A DNA stretch of 64,000 bases from Pseudomonadota bacterium (GTDB lineage Bacteria > Pseudomonadota > Gammaproteobacteria > UBA5335), in the NCBI GenBank assembly GCA_034189865.1, contig JAXHTV010000007.1, positions 1 to 64,000 of the forward strand. The letters are read 5' to 3'. The number at the start of each line of letters is the position of its first letter. Within the stretch, counting starts at the first letter, position 1. Below, piece by piece: positions 27,119 through 37,302 of this stretch. The notes under the pieces were generated by a model that saw nothing but the letters and a program-made list of their open reading frames with translations, was not told where the DNA came from and searched no databases. A program made the translations under genes and the position numbers.

Positions 27119-28036
27119 TCAGGTTCCGTCGTAGCCAAAGGCTTCCAACGCGCCGGGGTTGTTGGTCCAGTTTTCTTTCACTTTGACCCAGAGTTCGAGA
27201 TGCACCGACTCACCCAGGTTTTCCGCAATGGCCAGCCGGGCCGCTCGACCGATGCGCTTCAAGCTTTGCCCCTGCGCCCCGATGACCATGCCTTTCTGGC
27301 TATCCCGTTCCACCCAGATCACCGCGCCGATATCGACGCCCTTGTCCGAGCGTTTGAACGATTCGACTTCCACGGTCAACGCGTAGGGAATTTCCTGGTG
27401 AAGATGCAGCATGAGCTGCTCCCGAATCAGCTCGCCGACCAAAAACCGCTCGCTGCGGTCGGTGACGTACTCCTCGGGAAACAGCGGCTCGCCTGTAGGC
27501 AAATGTGCCAGGATTTCGCGCTCTAGCGCGTCGATGTTGTCCCCGCGTTGTGCCGATAACGGCACCACGAAGGCGAAATCCATCTTGCGAGAAAGCGAGT
27601 CCAAAAGCGGCAATAACTTTTGCTTGGGCTTGATGCGATCGACCTTATTCACCACCAGTCCCACCGGATGCGGATGGTGCCGCAGACGCTCAACCACGGC
27701 TTGATCTTCCGGGGTCCAACGCTCGGCGTCCACCACAAACAACACCAGATCCGCTTCATCGAGCGCAGCGAGGGCCGCCCGGTTCATTTCCCGGTTGATG
27801 GCCCGCCCGCCGGATTGGTGAATACCGGGCGCATCGATGAAAACGATCTGTCCGTCGGGCCGCGTGTGTATGCCATGAATACGATGACGTGTGGTCTGCG
27901 GTTTCCGTGTGACGATGCTGATCTTCTGACCCACCACCCGATTGACCAGGGTGGATTTTCCCACGTTGGGTCGGCCAGCCAACGCCACGAACCCACTGCG
28001 GTAAGCGGATGCCGTCGAGACGAAGGTATTATTCAT
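27119..28036 (-). CDS. era: GTPase Era
   Basis: Essential GTPase for 30S subunit maturation. G1 GRPNVGKST, the G2 region with the conserved threonines (KPQTTRHRI), G3 DAPGIH and G4 NKVD are seen in the N-terminal domain, and a C-terminal KH domain follows (VIGAQGQSLKRIG). ATG 28036 (MNNTFVSTASAYRSG) gives 305 residues and overlaps the rnc stop region by eight bases; a long open extension upstream lies inside rnc and is not used. Confidence 0.95.
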   Translation of the reverse strand: MNNTFVSTASAYRSGFVALAGRPNVGKSTLVNRVVGQKISIVTRKPQTTRHRIHGIHTRPDGQIVFIDAPGIHQSGGRAINREMNRAALAALDEADLVLFVVDAERWTPEDQAVVERLRHHPHPVGLVVNKVDRIKPKQKLLPLLDSLSRKMDFAFVVPLSAQRGDNIDALEREILAHLPTGEPLFPEEYVTDRSERFLVGELIREQLMLHLHQEIPYALTVEVESFKRSDKGVDIGAVIWVERDSQKGMVIGAQGQSLKRIGRAARLAIAENLGESVHLELWVKVKENWTNNPGALEAFGYDGT

Positions 28037-28709
28037 GGCCGGACAGCACCTGATAAGCGGACTCGGCAGCGCGTTGTTCGGCCTGCCGACGGCTGCGTCC
28101 TTGCCCGGTGTAGGACTGATCCGTATTGTCGATATGACAGGCCACCAGAAACTGCTGCTCGTGATCGGCGCCGGTGACCTCCAATACTTCGTATCGCGGC
28201 ACCGGGACGCCCCGTCCCTGCAGATATTCCTGAAGGCGGGTTTTGGCATCTTTGAGGTCATCGACCGACGGTAGATTCTCCAAGCGCGATGTGAACAATC
28301 GCGCGATCAAACCGGAAACCGCGGGAAACCCACCATCAAGGTAAACAGCGCCTATGACGGCTTCGATGGCATCGGCCAGGATAGATTTTCGCCGAAAACC
28401 GCCCGTCTTGCGGGCACCAGCACCCAAACGAAGAAATCGCCCCAGATCGAGTTCCTGCGCAATCTGCGCCAGGGTATCACCCTTCACCAACGTCGCTCGC
28501 ATACGACTGAGATCACCCTCGGCCAGATCCGGACAACGCTCGAACAACGCCTGCGAGATCACCAAATTAAGAGCCGCATCGCCTAAGAATTCCAGTCGCT
28601 CGTAGTTTCGCCGACTGAAGCTGCGATGGGTGAGCGCGCTTTCCAGCAATTGAGCATCGCGAAACTGATATTCCAAACGATCTTGCAATATGTCCGTACG
28701 CGTATTCAA
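28029..28709 (-). CDS. rnc: Ribonuclease III
   Basis: Cleaves double-stranded RNA in rRNA processing. The catalytic signature appears as ERLEFLGDAALNLVIS, with a second acidic cluster in ADAIEAVIGAVYLDGG, then a C-terminal double-stranded RNA-binding domain (DAKTRLQEYLQGRG to the end). 226 residues is normal. The start appears to be TTG 28709, overlapping the stop of the DUF4845 gene; no ATG or GTG in frame suits better. The gene overlaps era by eight bases. Confidence 0.94.
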   Translation of the reverse strand: MNTRTDILQDRLEYQFRDAQLLESALTHRSFSRRNYERLEFLGDAALNLVISQALFERCPDLAEGDLSRMRATLVKGDTLAQIAQELDLGRFLRLGAGARKTGGFRRKSILADAIEAVIGAVYLDGGFPAVSGLIARLFTSRLENLPSVDDLKDAKTRLQEYLQGRGVPVPRYEVLEVTGADHEQQFLVACHIDNTDQSYTGQGRSRRQAEQRAAESAYQVLSGHE

Positions 28710-29071
28710 CGACCGCCGACCTCAACCTCTTCGGAGAATTTGAGCACCAGATCGATATTCCAGAACCATGGGGTTCGAACTTCATAATCCGCCTGCACGA
28801 CGGTGGAATCGTTCTCACGGAAGATAACCAGATCGCTATTGCCGACATGACTGACCTGATTAATCTGAAAACGGCGCAATATCAGGTCCCGAACGTTTCT
28901 TGGCGACAAGTCCTCGGTTTCCGGCAGTTCAGTCAACGATTGGATTGACGACGAGACTTTCAAGTAATCCAAATAAATCGGTAGCAAAAGAAAAGCGGTA
29001 TAGCCGGAAAACGTGACGACCACAATCAATGCCATTATGCCGGGGATGCCAATACCTTTTTGCCGAATCAT
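28706..29071 (-). CDS. DUF4845 small membrane protein
   Basis: A 121-residue protein with one N-terminal membrane helix (GIMALIVVVTFSGYTAFLLLPIYL) and a short soluble domain. It is the DUF4845 type commonly found between lepB and rnc in gammaproteobacteria, as here; its function is unknown. ATG 29071 is chosen because AGGG lies upstream and the sequence after it is the conserved part; an open extension overlaps lepB. The stop overlaps the rnc start. Confidence 0.8.
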   Translation of the reverse strand: MIRQKGIGIPGIMALIVVVTFSGYTAFLLLPIYLDYLKVSSSIQSLTELPETEDLSPRNVRDLILRRFQINQVSHVGNSDLVIFRENDSTVVQADYEVRTPWFWNIDLVLKFSEEVEVGGR

Positions 29072-29139
29072 GATTGAATTCACCCTTCGCTGGTCAATCG
29101 CTTGGTTCCCGCGGCACTGCCGTGCACATCCAACTAAAA

Positions 29140-29931
29140 TTAGTCGATGATTTGTCCGATGCGGGACCACCCAGGCAGACCCTTGTTGTGATCCCAGTTC
29201 ATCCAGATGACCACCGCTTTGCCCACCAGATTGGCTTCAGGAACCATGCCCCAGCGGCGACTGTCATCACTGTTGTCCCGATTATCACCCATCACGAAGT
29301 AATGACCTTCCGGTACCCGTTGCACGCTCTCAAGGGACGGCCGACCGGAGGTGAGCAACACTTCGTGGGCGTTTCCGGGCAAATCTTCCCGGTAGCGCCA
29401 CGCGCGGGCGATTCGCGGCGCACCAGTTCCTGTATAAAGGCCCAGCCTTGTCATCGGCACTGGCTCCCCATTTATAAAGACCTGTTTCTCCCGGTAGGCA
29501 ATTTCGTCGCCCGGCAAGCCCACCACCCGCTTGATGAAATCTTTTGAGGGATCTTCGGGAAAACGGAATACCATCACGTCACCACGCTCCGGTTCCCGCC
29601 ATTCCAGGATTTCGATATTCGATACCGGTAGACGAATTCCGTACCGAAATTTGTTCACCAGGATAAAGTCGCCCGTGAGCAAGGTCGGCACCATCGAGGC
29701 GGAGGGAATCCGAAACGGCTCGACCACAAACGACCGAACGAGCAAAACCACCAGCACGACAGGAAACAAGCTGCGACCGAAATCGACCAGCGTGGAGGGC
29801 TCCTCCGGTGGCTGATCGGACGCCTCGGCTTCGCGCTGGCGGCGGGGTTCCCATCGAAACTTATCAAGTCCCCACAGAACCCCCGTTATCAGCGTCAGCA
29901 CCACCAGCAAAAGCGAAAAATCAGCGTGCAT
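29140..29931 (-). CDS. lepB: Signal peptidase I
   Basis: Inner-membrane protease that removes Sec and Tat signal peptides. Two membrane segments lie at the N-terminus and before the catalytic region. The catalytic serine is in PSASMVPTL, the lysine in KRVVGLPGD, and the conserved GDNRDNSDDSR box follows. The length of 263 is typical. ATG 29931 follows GGAGA. It directly follows lepA as in most gammaproteobacteria. Confidence 0.96.
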   Translation of the reverse strand: MHADFSLLLVVLTLITGVLWGLDKFRWEPRRQREAEASDQPPEEPSTLVDFGRSLFPVVLVVLLVRSFVVEPFRIPSASMVPTLLTGDFILVNKFRYGIRLPVSNIEILEWREPERGDVMVFRFPEDPSKDFIKRVVGLPGDEIAYREKQVFINGEPVPMTRLGLYTGTGAPRIARAWRYREDLPGNAHEVLLTSGRPSLESVQRVPEGHYFVMGDNRDNSDDSRRWGMVPEANLVGKAVVIWMNWDHNKGLPGWSRIGQIID

Positions 29932-29965
29932 ATGTTCTCCTTAGATACTCCCCATTCGCCCGCTG

Positions 29966-31768
29966 CTAACTGGATTTTTTACCGACGTCCAACACAGCGA
30001 GAAATGCCTCCTGTGGCACTTCCACACGACCGATTTGTTTCATCCGTCGCTTACCGGCTTTTTGCTTTTCCAATAGTTTCTTTTTACGGGTGATGTCGCC
30101 CCCGTAGCACTTGGCCGTGACGTTCTTTCTCAACGCTTTTACGTTGGTTCTGCAGACGACGTGATTGCCGATCGCCGCCTGTATGGCGACTTCGAACATC
30201 TGCCTTGGAATCAACTCACGCATTCTTTCCGCCAATTGCCGACCACGGCTCTGCGCTTGATCCCGGTGGGCAATCACCGACAACGCATCAACGCGTTGGC
30301 CATTGATCAACAAATCCAACTTGACCAGATCGGCGGCTTGGAAACGTTCCAGGCGATAGTCGAATGAGGCGAATCCTCGGCTAACCGACTTGAGCTGATC
30401 GAAGAAATCCAAAACGACTTCACTCAGCGGCAGTTCATACTCGATGGACACTTGGCTGCCGAGATATTGGAGGCGTTTTTGCGTGCCCCGCCGTTGCTCG
30501 CACAGCGTGATGACCGCTCCGACATGCTCCTGCGGACATAGAATGCTGGCCGCAATAATCGGCTCGCGGATTTCCTCAATCTCGTTCACGGGCGGCAGTT
30601 TGGTGGGATTATCCACCTCAATGGTTTCACTGGCGGTGGTTACCACTTGGTAAATCACCGTGGGCGCGGTGGTGATCAGGTCCAGGTCGTATTCGCGCTC
30701 AAGGCGCTCCTGAACGATCTCCATGTGCAACATACCGAGAAAACCGCAGCGGAAACCGAATCCCAACGCACTGGAAGTTTCCGGCTCGAAATGAAGCGCG
30801 GCATCATTCAGTCTGAGTTTTTGCAGCGCCTCGCGCAGATCTTCGTAATCATCGGAGCTGACGGTGAACAATCCGGCAAAAACCCGGGGCTGCACCGCCT
30901 TGAATCCGGGCAATCGAGACGCACAAGGCCGGTCGACATGGGTCAACGTATCGCCCACCGGTGCGCCGTCGATTTCTTTGATTCCGGCAATCACATAGCC
31001 GACTTCGCCAGTTTCCAAGGCCCGCTGATCGGCCGGTTTGGGCCTAAATGCCCCAAGACGATTTACGATATGGGCACGTCCGGTAGACATGACCTGCATT
31101 TTTTCACCCACCGCCAGGCGTCCGGAAACCACCCGGACCAGCGAGATCACGCCAACATAATTGTCGAACCAGGAATCGATAATCAAAGCTTGCAGCGGTG
31201 CTTCGGGATCTCCGTTGGGCGGCGGGATTTTCTTAACAATCACCTCTAACAGCTCATCGACACCTTCGCCCGTCTTGGCGCTCACACGAACAGCGTCGGT
31301 GGCTTCCAGACCGATCACGTCTTCGATTTCCTGAATGACCCGATCCGGGTCGGACTGAGGCAGATCGATCTTGTTCAACACCGGAACCACTTCCAGTCCC
31401 TGCTCGATGGCGGTGTAGCAGTTGGCAACGCTCTGTGCCTCAACGCCTTGAGCGGCATCGACGACCAACAGTGCCCCCTCACACGCCGCCAGCGAACGCG
31501 ATACCTCATACGAGAAATCGACGTGGCCGGGGGTGTCGATAAAATTCAACTGATAGGTGTTTCCGTCCCCCGCGGCATACTGAAGCGTCACCGACTGGGC
31601 CTTAATGGTGATTCCGCGCTCGCGCTCCAAATCCATCGAATCGAGGACTTGCTCTTGCATCTCGCGGTTGCTGAGACCACCACATATTTGGATTAACCGA
31701 TCGGCTAGCGTCGATTTGCCATGATCAATGTGGGCAATAATTGAAAAGTTGCGGATGAATTGCTGCAT
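29966..31768 (-). CDS. lepA: Elongation factor 4 (LepA)
   Basis: Ribosome-bound translational GTPase. G1 [18 protein letters not shown] and NKIDLP are intact; domains II, III, V and the LepA-specific C-terminal domain with [15 protein letters not shown] and [15 protein letters not shown] complete a 600-residue protein of normal size. It is followed by lepB at 34 bases. The usual mucD/degP gene upstream is missing; a glutaredoxin-like gene is there instead. Confidence 0.97.
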   Translation of the reverse strand: MQQFIRNFSIIAHIDHGKSTLADRLIQICGGLSNREMQEQVLDSMDLERERGITIKAQSVTLQYAAGDGNTYQLNFIDTPGHVDFSYEVSRSLAACEGALLVVDAAQGVEAQSVANCYTAIEQGLEVVPVLNKIDLPQSDPDRVIQEIEDVIGLEATDAVRVSAKTGEGVDELLEVIVKKIPPPNGDPEAPLQALIIDSWFDNYVGVISLVRVVSGRLAVGEKMQVMSTGRAHIVNRLGAFRPKPADQRALETGEVGYVIAGIKEIDGAPVGDTLTHVDRPCASRLPGFKAVQPRVFAGLFTVSSDDYEDLREALQKLRLNDAALHFEPETSSALGFGFRCGFLGMLHMEIVQERLEREYDLDLITTAPTVIYQVVTTASETIEVDNPTKLPPVNEIEEIREPIIAASILCPQEHVGAVITLCEQRRGTQKRLQYLGSQVSIEYELPLSEVVLDFFDQLKSVSRGFASFDYRLERFQAADLVKLDLLINGQRVDALSVIAHRDQAQSRGRQLAERMRELIPRQMFEVAIQAAIGNHVVCRTNVKALRKNVTAKCYGGDITRKKKLLEKQKAGKRRMKQIGRVEVPQEAFLAVLDVGKKSS

Positions 31769-31896
31769 TCGGCTTTGCTGTTAATTGTGAGCCTTGAAAT
31801 TCTACGCGGGCCACACGGTTAGTGTCATGTCGATTTCAATCCCGAAATTCCAGCCCGGCGGAACATATCAATCCGAACCGGCAGCGGCACCGGGGG

Positions 31897-32157
31897 CTAC
31901 CCTGCCTCGTTGACGAAACGCGCGAGGAATTCCCGAACTCGCGGCTCATCCAGTCGATATTCCGAGAGTTCTTCTTCCCCGACCGCCAAGACCGGTATTC
32001 GCAGCGCGTAGCGGGCCACCAAGTCCGGTACACCATCGATGTTCACGTGGCGCACAACAACGGGATCCATACCCTCAAGCAAGGCCGCCAAATCGGCCGT
32101 GAGTACATCGCACAAATGACACCCGGGTCGACCATAAATCGTGAATTCGATGGCCAT
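31897..32157 (-). CDS. Glutaredoxin-family (DUF836) protein
   Basis: A small thioredoxin-fold protein of 86 residues with a CHLC redox motif near the N-terminus (YGRPGCHLCD) and the cis-proline strand IPVLAVGEEEL. Such proteins often sit between the rpoE operon and lepA. Its partner is unknown. ATG 32157 (MAIEFTIYG) is preferred; the frame extends 17 codons further without family similarity. Confidence 0.8.
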   Translation of the reverse strand: MAIEFTIYGRPGCHLCDVLTADLAALLEGMDPVVVRHVNIDGVPDLVARYALRIPVLAVGEEELSEYRLDEPRVREFLARFVNEAG

Positions 32158-32281
32158 ACTCAGTTTCGGAACCTTGAGTGAATCACGCAGGGATGGAGCA
32201 TGACCCACCCTCGAAGTGATCGGCTCATGCCATGTCCGGGCGGCATACTCTCAAAAACGGCGGGGTCAAGGAAAGCGGCGA

Positions 32282-32776
32282 TTAAGGTAAACCTCGCTCG
32301 GTGCCCGAAACATTCGAGGCTACCGAGCAACTGGGCCTCGCTGTTTCAAGCCGGCGCATCGTCATAGGCCCTAATGGCGCTTCACCCTGTGGACGGCGCA
32401 ACCGATAACGCGCGACAAGCCATCCCGCAAACAGACCTGCCATGGCCCCACCACCGGAAAACCCATCGCCGCCGTGAAGTGATTGCGCCAACAGCAAACC
32501 GGCGAAGAAGCCGGACAAGGGCAATCCAAAGGCAAACAGCGCATGGTTCTCCACTGGTCGCGCCGGGATGGCGAGCATGACATGATCACCGGGCCGGGCC
32601 GCGATGGTATTCCGCACCCGGGTCGATACCGTCGATCCCTTAACGGCAAGTCGCCAGGAAAGGCAACCTCCACCCGCGGCGCATCGACCGCACAGTTCAC
32701 TATTTGCAATGGGTTGAACCGTTGCCCACCCGTCCTCGGTGGATACGACGTAGGCGAGTGCGGTGAGCTGACTCAA
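32282..32776 (-). CDS. rseC: SoxR-reducing/sigma-E factor regulator RseC (MucC-like)
   Basis: Inner-membrane protein of the sigma-E operon. The N-terminal cytoplasmic part has a cysteine cluster CGRCAAGGGC, followed by two hydrophobic helices (about 80-100 and 105-120), as in RseC/MucC. It starts with TTG 32776, overlapping the rseB stop as TTGA with GGGAG ten bases upstream. The 164-residue length is normal. Its exact role is unsettled in the literature. Confidence 0.87.
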   Translation of the reverse strand: MSQLTALAYVVSTEDGWATVQPIANSELCGRCAAGGGCLSWRLAVKGSTVSTRVRNTIAARPGDHVMLAIPARPVENHALFAFGLPLSGFFAGLLLAQSLHGGDGFSGGGAMAGLFAGWLVARYRLRRPQGEAPLGPMTMRRLETARPSCSVASNVSGTERGLP

Positions 32777-33753
32777 TCGGCCATGTCTCCCTGTCGCATG
32801 GATTCACCAATCAATCGTAAGGTGGGATAAGGCGCTTCACCGACGACGGTGATCTGATGGCCTTCGACCACGAAACCATAAGCATTGGCCGAACCCTTTT
32901 GGAATTCTCCGGTAAAGACGTCTCCGTCCTCCAGAATCGGGCTCACGAAGACGGAAATAGCCGTCAAACCGTCACTATAAACCACTTGTTGGACATCGTG
33001 ATCCACGTCCGGATGCCGGCGTATGCCGTGCATCATTGTCTCGAAGCCAGGGGGAAGTTCGGCAGCATACCACCGTACCACGTCATCTGGGGGCGGCATC
33101 GCCGACGTTCCGACATGCGGATGCTTTTTGAGCTGCGACTCGTCCACATTCGGCTCGAAGTCAGAGTCGTCCGTCACGCCGCCGATTCGTAGCTGGGCGA
33201 ACATCACCTGCTGTCGAACCAAACGACGATCGTCAATCATCTGGGCATCCAATAACAACCCGGTATCCCGATCCAGGCAAAGCAGATAACCGAATCGATA
33301 CTCGTCCTTCGGCACCACGGCGGTGCGTTGACAGGGCCGGTCGGCGACTCGGTCAGGGCCTTCGTCGTGGAGCTTATAGTGTGCGAGAACTCGCTCTACG
33401 TTATTGGGCCAACCGGAGAAAAACGGCGGAAACCCCCGCGCACCCTCCACCATGATCCCGCGTGCGGGAAAATACCGGATGACTCGCCCCTCGACGCGAT
33501 GAATTTCACGGAGCTCACCGTTCAGCGAAACAATCCGGGTACGATGGCCTTCGCTCCCGCGATGGATCACCCTGGCCGCCTCCAGAACGCCGTCCTTGAC
33601 GAAAACAAACACGCCTTCGTAACTCAGCTCATCAGCCGCTTGCACCATGCGACCCAACCAGGCGGGCCCCGGCTCAGCTTGCTCGTCGGCATAAGTGACG
33701 GAATGGAGACTCAGTAGCGCATAAATCACTACGAGGGCCGCTCTAGCAATCAT
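32773..33753 (-). CDS. rseB: Sigma-E regulator RseB (MucB)
   Basis: Periplasmic protein that binds the anti-sigma factor RseA and shields it from proteolysis, releasing it when it senses envelope lipids. An N-terminal signal peptide (ALVVIYALLSLHSVTYA) precedes a MucB/RseB domain starting at SYEGVFVFVKDG. The length of 326 is typical. It is coupled to rseA by an ATGA overlap and to rseC by four bases. Confidence 0.92.
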   Translation of the reverse strand: MIARAALVVIYALLSLHSVTYADEQAEPGPAWLGRMVQAADELSYEGVFVFVKDGVLEAARVIHRGSEGHRTRIVSLNGELREIHRVEGRVIRYFPARGIMVEGARGFPPFFSGWPNNVERVLAHYKLHDEGPDRVADRPCQRTAVVPKDEYRFGYLLCLDRDTGLLLDAQMIDDRRLVRQQVMFAQLRIGGVTDDSDFEPNVDESQLKKHPHVGTSAMPPPDDVVRWYAAELPPGFETMMHGIRRHPDVDHDVQQVVYSDGLTAISVFVSPILEDGDVFTGEFQKGSANAYGFVVEGHQITVVGEAPYPTLRLIGESMRQGDMAD

Positions 33754-34418
33754 CTTGCGCTGGCAGCCGTGAGCTCATACCGGGAGTCCACTACGCGGAC
33801 GTAGGGCAACATGCCAAGCTGTCCGGCATCTACCAGCCCTTCATTGTGACTGGCCAACAACCTGTCTAGGCGTTCGTCCATGCGCTCTCGGGCCCGCTGC
33901 AACCGGTTGCCCGCATCTGCTACCACGGCTTCCTCTGGCTGGGTCTCCACCGCCGGCACTTGTGCGGCTACAGTGGTTGGTACCGCCGGAGGAGTCTCCG
34001 AGGGGGTTGTTTCCACGACGGCGACCGGCCCGAGAGGCGCGACCACTGGCTCCGGTGTAATGCTCGTTCCCGATTGCAAGGTCACGAAAAACGTCACTGC
34101 CACCAAAGAAGCCGCCACAGCGAAGCCTGAAGCCATCGAAACCCAGCTTAATTCACGCGAGGGCACATGGGATTCATTCTCGATCGCCCGCATAATGCTC
34201 GCCGACAAATCGGGATTGACCCGCTCGGGGAGCGAATTACGAATCACATCGCCAATGAGATGGTATCTTTCGAACTGTTTTCGCGAATACTCATCTCGAA
34301 TCAGCCGACGACAGAAAAACCGCTGCTCAGTCGGCGCCAATTCGCCATCCATACCCGCTGACAGGTCGTCTCCAACCTGTCGCTCCGATCCTGTTTGATG
34401 CGCTGCCTTGTCTGGCAT
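33750..34418 (-). CDS. rseA: Anti-sigma-E factor RseA (MucA)
   Basis: Single-pass inner-membrane protein; the cytoplasmic N-terminus holds the sigma factor and the periplasmic part is cut by stress proteases. The N-terminal anti-sigma domain (DDLSAGMDGELAPTEQRFF) and one membrane helix near residues 95-115 are visible, followed by a proline- and valine-rich periplasmic linker. 222 residues is close to the family size. It follows rpoE by 29 bases. Confidence 0.92.
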   Translation of the reverse strand: MPDKAAHQTGSERQVGDDLSAGMDGELAPTEQRFFCRRLIRDEYSRKQFERYHLIGDVIRNSLPERVNPDLSASIMRAIENESHVPSRELSWVSMASGFAVAASLVAVTFFVTLQSGTSITPEPVVAPLGPVAVVETTPSETPPAVPTTVAAQVPAVETQPEEAVVADAGNRLQRARERMDERLDRLLASHNEGLVDAGQLGMLPYVRVVDSRYELTAASAR

Positions 34419-34447
34419 TCCCCATTACCTCTTGTGCTCGCCAACTG

Positions 34448-35026
34448 TTAGTCCATTAACGGACGAAGCTCTTTATCAATACTTTCTCGGGCACGAAACA
34501 GACGGGACCGCACCGTACCGACGGGACAATCCATTGCTTCCGAGATTTCTTCATATGTCATGCCTTCCAGCTCACGAAGGATGATTGCCGTTCGGAGGTC
34601 TTCCGGCAGGCGCTCAATGGCATCGATGACCGTTTGCTTGATCTCATCGGTTAAAACCAATCCCTCTGGCGTGTCGATCTCAGTCAACTGGTTCGCCAAG
34701 TCCACCCCGCTTCCGTCGCCGCCCGTCTCGGATTCGGTCATGACGGGTGCACGCCCGCGCGCCACCAGGAAATTCTTGGCAGTATTGATTGCGATGCGGT
34801 ACAGCCACGTATAAAAGGCGCTGTCGCCACGAAACGATGGAATCGCCCGATAGGCTTTGATGAATGCCTCTTGGGTCACATCGTAGGCATCGCTGGGTTC
34901 ATGCACGTAGCGTGATACCAGCTTCACGACTTTGTTCTGATACTTTCGTACGAGAATATCGAACGCTGCCTTGTCGCCCTGTTTGACGCGTTCCACCAGT
35001 TCCTGATCTACACTCAATTTGCCCAT
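34448..35026 (-). CDS. rpoE: RNA polymerase sigma-E factor (RpoE/AlgU)
   Basis: ECF sigma factor of the envelope stress response. Region 2 (FDILVRKYQNKVVKLVSRYV, DAYDVTQEAF) and region 4 (RTAIILRELEGMTYEEIS, GTVRSRLFRARE) are complete. ATG 35026 (MGKLSVDQELVERVKQGD) gives 192 residues, matching E. coli RpoE; ATG 35044 is less likely because AGGAG falls between the two. A sigma-E type promoter lies upstream, so the gene is probably autoregulated, and it heads the rseABC operon. Confidence 0.96.
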   Translation of the reverse strand: MGKLSVDQELVERVKQGDKAAFDILVRKYQNKVVKLVSRYVHEPSDAYDVTQEAFIKAYRAIPSFRGDSAFYTWLYRIAINTAKNFLVARGRAPVMTESETGGDGSGVDLANQLTEIDTPEGLVLTDEIKQTVIDAIERLPEDLRTAIILRELEGMTYEEISEAMDCPVGTVRSRLFRARESIDKELRPLMD

Positions 35027-35067
35027 GCGGGCATTTCTCCTCATGCCCGCAACTAAACCGCCTATTC

Positions 35068-35095
35068 GCTAGACAAGCCCGGTTGGGGTAAGTTC
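35068..35095 (-). promoter_or_regulatory. Sigma-E type promoter of rpoE
   Basis: On the minus strand GAACTT (35095-35090) and TCTAG (35073-35069) are separated by exactly 16 bases. This matches the sigma-E/AlgU pattern GAACTT-N16-TCTGA closely and ends about 40 bases before the rpoE start, as expected for autoregulation. Confidence 0.75.
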
Positions 35096-35204
35096 GCCAC
35101 CAAACAACCCGAACAGTTATAGTATTGCGGTTATGCACGCAATCGGTCACAGATCGGTATGCTCGTTTGGCCGCCGATTGTAGCAATCTCCCACAGGACG
35201 ATCT

Positions 35205-36866
35205 ATGCAATACCCGTCGACCGACGTGTTGGTCGTAGGCAGCGGCGCCGCCGGGCTGACACTTGCTCTCCGGCTGGCCGACCATTGTCGCGTCACCGTG
35301 CTATCCAAAGGAGGTCTGTCGGCTGGCAGCACCGCTTACGCCCAAGGCGGTATTTCCGCAGTTCTGGATGCCAAAGATTCCCTTGATGCTCACGTCCAGG
35401 ACACGCTGAACGTCGGCGCCGGACTGTGTGATGAATCGACGGTGCGATTCACCGTCGAACGGGGACCGGCCGCCATCCGGTGGCTGGCTGATCTGGGCGT
35501 CCCGTTCACTCGAAAGTCGGAAGACGAGCACGTCGATGGCTCCTCATTTCACTTAACTCGCGAAGGTGGCCACAGCCATCGGCGGGTTGTTCACGCCGCG
35601 GATGCCACCGGGGCGGCCATCGCAGATACGCTGCAGCAGCGGGCGCACTCGCATCCTAACATCACCTTATTGGAAAACCGCGTCATCGTTGATCTGATCA
35701 CGCACGGAAGGCCCGGATTTTTCCCGCCTCGCTGCCTTGGCGCTTATGTCTACGATCACGAAAATCGCCAGGTGGAACCGATCGCGGCGAAATTTACCGT
35801 CCTGGCGACCGGCGGCGCCAGTCGAGTTTACCGCTACTCCAGCAACCCGGACGGTTCGACCGGCGACGGCATCGCCGTGGCTTGGCGGGCCGGTTGTCGC
35901 GTGGCCAACATGGAATTCATGCAGTTCCACCCCACCTGTCTTTATCTACCCGGCGCACCCACTCAAGCCGCCCGCTCGTTTCTCATCAGCGAAGCGGTGC
36001 GGGGTGAAGGCGGGCGGCTCATTTTGCCCGATGGAAGCCGCTTCATGCAGCGCTTCGATCCCCGGGGTGAATTGGCGCCTCGAGATATCGTCGCGCGCGC
36101 GATCGATCATGAGATGAAGCGACTGGGCATCGCCCATGTGGGCTTGGACATCAGCCACAAGAGCGCCGAGTTCATCCGACAGCATTTCCCGAACATCCAC
36201 GCCCAATGCCTGGAACTGGGCTTCGACATCACGCAAGAGCCGCTGCCGGTCGTTCCTGCCGCACACTACACCTGCGGTGGCATCGTCACCGATACCTATG
36301 GCCGAACCGACCTCGAGGGCCTCTACGCCGTTGGGGAAACCGCTTACACCGGATTACACGGCGCCAATCGCATGGCCAGCAACTCTTTGCTGGAATGTTT
36401 AGTGTTTGGCACCTCCGCAGCGGAAGACATCGGCCGACACCTGCGGAACATCGCGCCGGCACCGACCCTTAAACCATGGGATGAAAGTCGCGTCACCGAT
36501 TCGGACGAAGAAGTGGTGGTGACACACAATTGGGACGAGCTGCGCACCTTTATGTGGGATTATGTCGGCATCGTCCGAACCACCAAACGACTGCAGCGGG
36601 CACAGCGCCGAATTCAGCTGCTCCGGAGCGAAATCGCGGACTATTACGGTAATTTCCGTGTGAGCCGTGACTTACTGGAACTTCGGAACTTGGCGCAAGT
36701 GGCGGATCTCATCGTGCGCTGTGCGTTATCCCGGCGTGAGAGCCGTGGCTTGCATTACACGCTGGACTACCGCGAACCCAGTGATGCCCCCCAAATCAGT
36801 GTCCTGATTCCGGAGAACTTTGCCGGAACCCGCCACACCACCACATGGTGGAGCGAACGGCCTTAG
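35205..36866 (+). CDS. nadB: L-aspartate oxidase
   Basis: FAD enzyme that oxidises aspartate to iminoaspartate, the first step of NAD synthesis. The FAD-binding start [16 protein letters not shown], the loop [27 protein letters not shown] and the C-terminal helical domain are present; 553 residues is typical. It is divergent from rpoE, an arrangement also known in Pseudomonas, and converges with ygfX 16 bp away. Confidence 0.96.
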   Translation: MQYPSTDVLVVGSGAAGLTLALRLADHCRVTVLSKGGLSAGSTAYAQGGISAVLDAKDSLDAHVQDTLNVGAGLCDESTVRFTVERGPAAIRWLADLGVPFTRKSEDEHVDGSSFHLTREGGHSHRRVVHAADATGAAIADTLQQRAHSHPNITLLENRVIVDLITHGRPGFFPPRCLGAYVYDHENRQVEPIAAKFTVLATGGASRVYRYSSNPDGSTGDGIAVAWRAGCRVANMEFMQFHPTCLYLPGAPTQAARSFLISEAVRGEGGRLILPDGSRFMQRFDPRGELAPRDIVARAIDHEMKRLGIAHVGLDISHKSAEFIRQHFPNIHAQCLELGFDITQEPLPVVPAAHYTCGGIVTDTYGRTDLEGLYAVGETAYTGLHGANRMASNSLLECLVFGTSAAEDIGRHLRNIAPAPTLKPWDESRVTDSDEEVVVTHNWDELRTFMWDYVGIVRTTKRLQRAQRRIQLLRSEIADYYGNFRVSRDLLELRNLAQVADLIVRCALSRRESRGLHYTLDYREPSDAPQISVLIPENFAGTRHTTTWWSERP

Positions 36867-36882
36867 GTCCGCCCCGGCGGCG

Positions 36883-37302
36883 TCAGCTAAAACGCACGCG
36901 AACAATCAAGCGACGACGCAAAGGCCAAGGCAGGCTGTCCGGAAGAACGATGACATGGCGGCTGGTCAAACCACACCGGAATCGCAAAATGACCAGTCCC
37001 CGGGTAATAAATGCACCTGGCATCAGCCGGCCGACACATTGCCGACCGGCGGCTTGTGTCAGCGACCATTCACCACGCTCAAGATGGGTCAAACGTGTGA
37101 CCCGGCCACTCATCCAATGGTTACGAAGAAACAAGCCCGCGCTCACGAGGATGAGCGACGAGACCACAAAAGCGACCTGGAAAGGCAAAACGGCCCAGGC
37201 TGATATCAGCGCCAGACCGTACCCACCGGCAAGCCCCACAGTCAGCCAGCGCGAAGGACGAAGATAGAAATCACGCGTCGCCGCGAATCCGTCTAACGAC
37301 AT
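36883..37302 (-). CDS. ygfX: YgfX-family inner-membrane protein (CptA-like)
   Basis: A 139-residue protein with two adjacent hydrophobic helices (about residues 20-58) and a basic cytoplasmic tail, starting with the family-type LRPSRWLTV segment. YgfX was proposed in E. coli to be a toxin acting on FtsZ and MreB with SdhE as its partner, but that role is disputed. The gene overlaps the end of sdhE by 32 bases, so the two are translationally linked. Identification rests on context plus the short motif. Confidence 0.72.
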   Translation of the reverse strand: MSLDGFAATRDFYLRPSRWLTVGLAGGYGLALISAWAVLPFQVAFVVSSLILVSAGLFLRNHWMSGRVTRLTHLERGEWSLTQAAGRQCVGRLMPGAFITRGLVILRFRCGLTSRHVIVLPDSLPWPLRRRLIVRVRFS

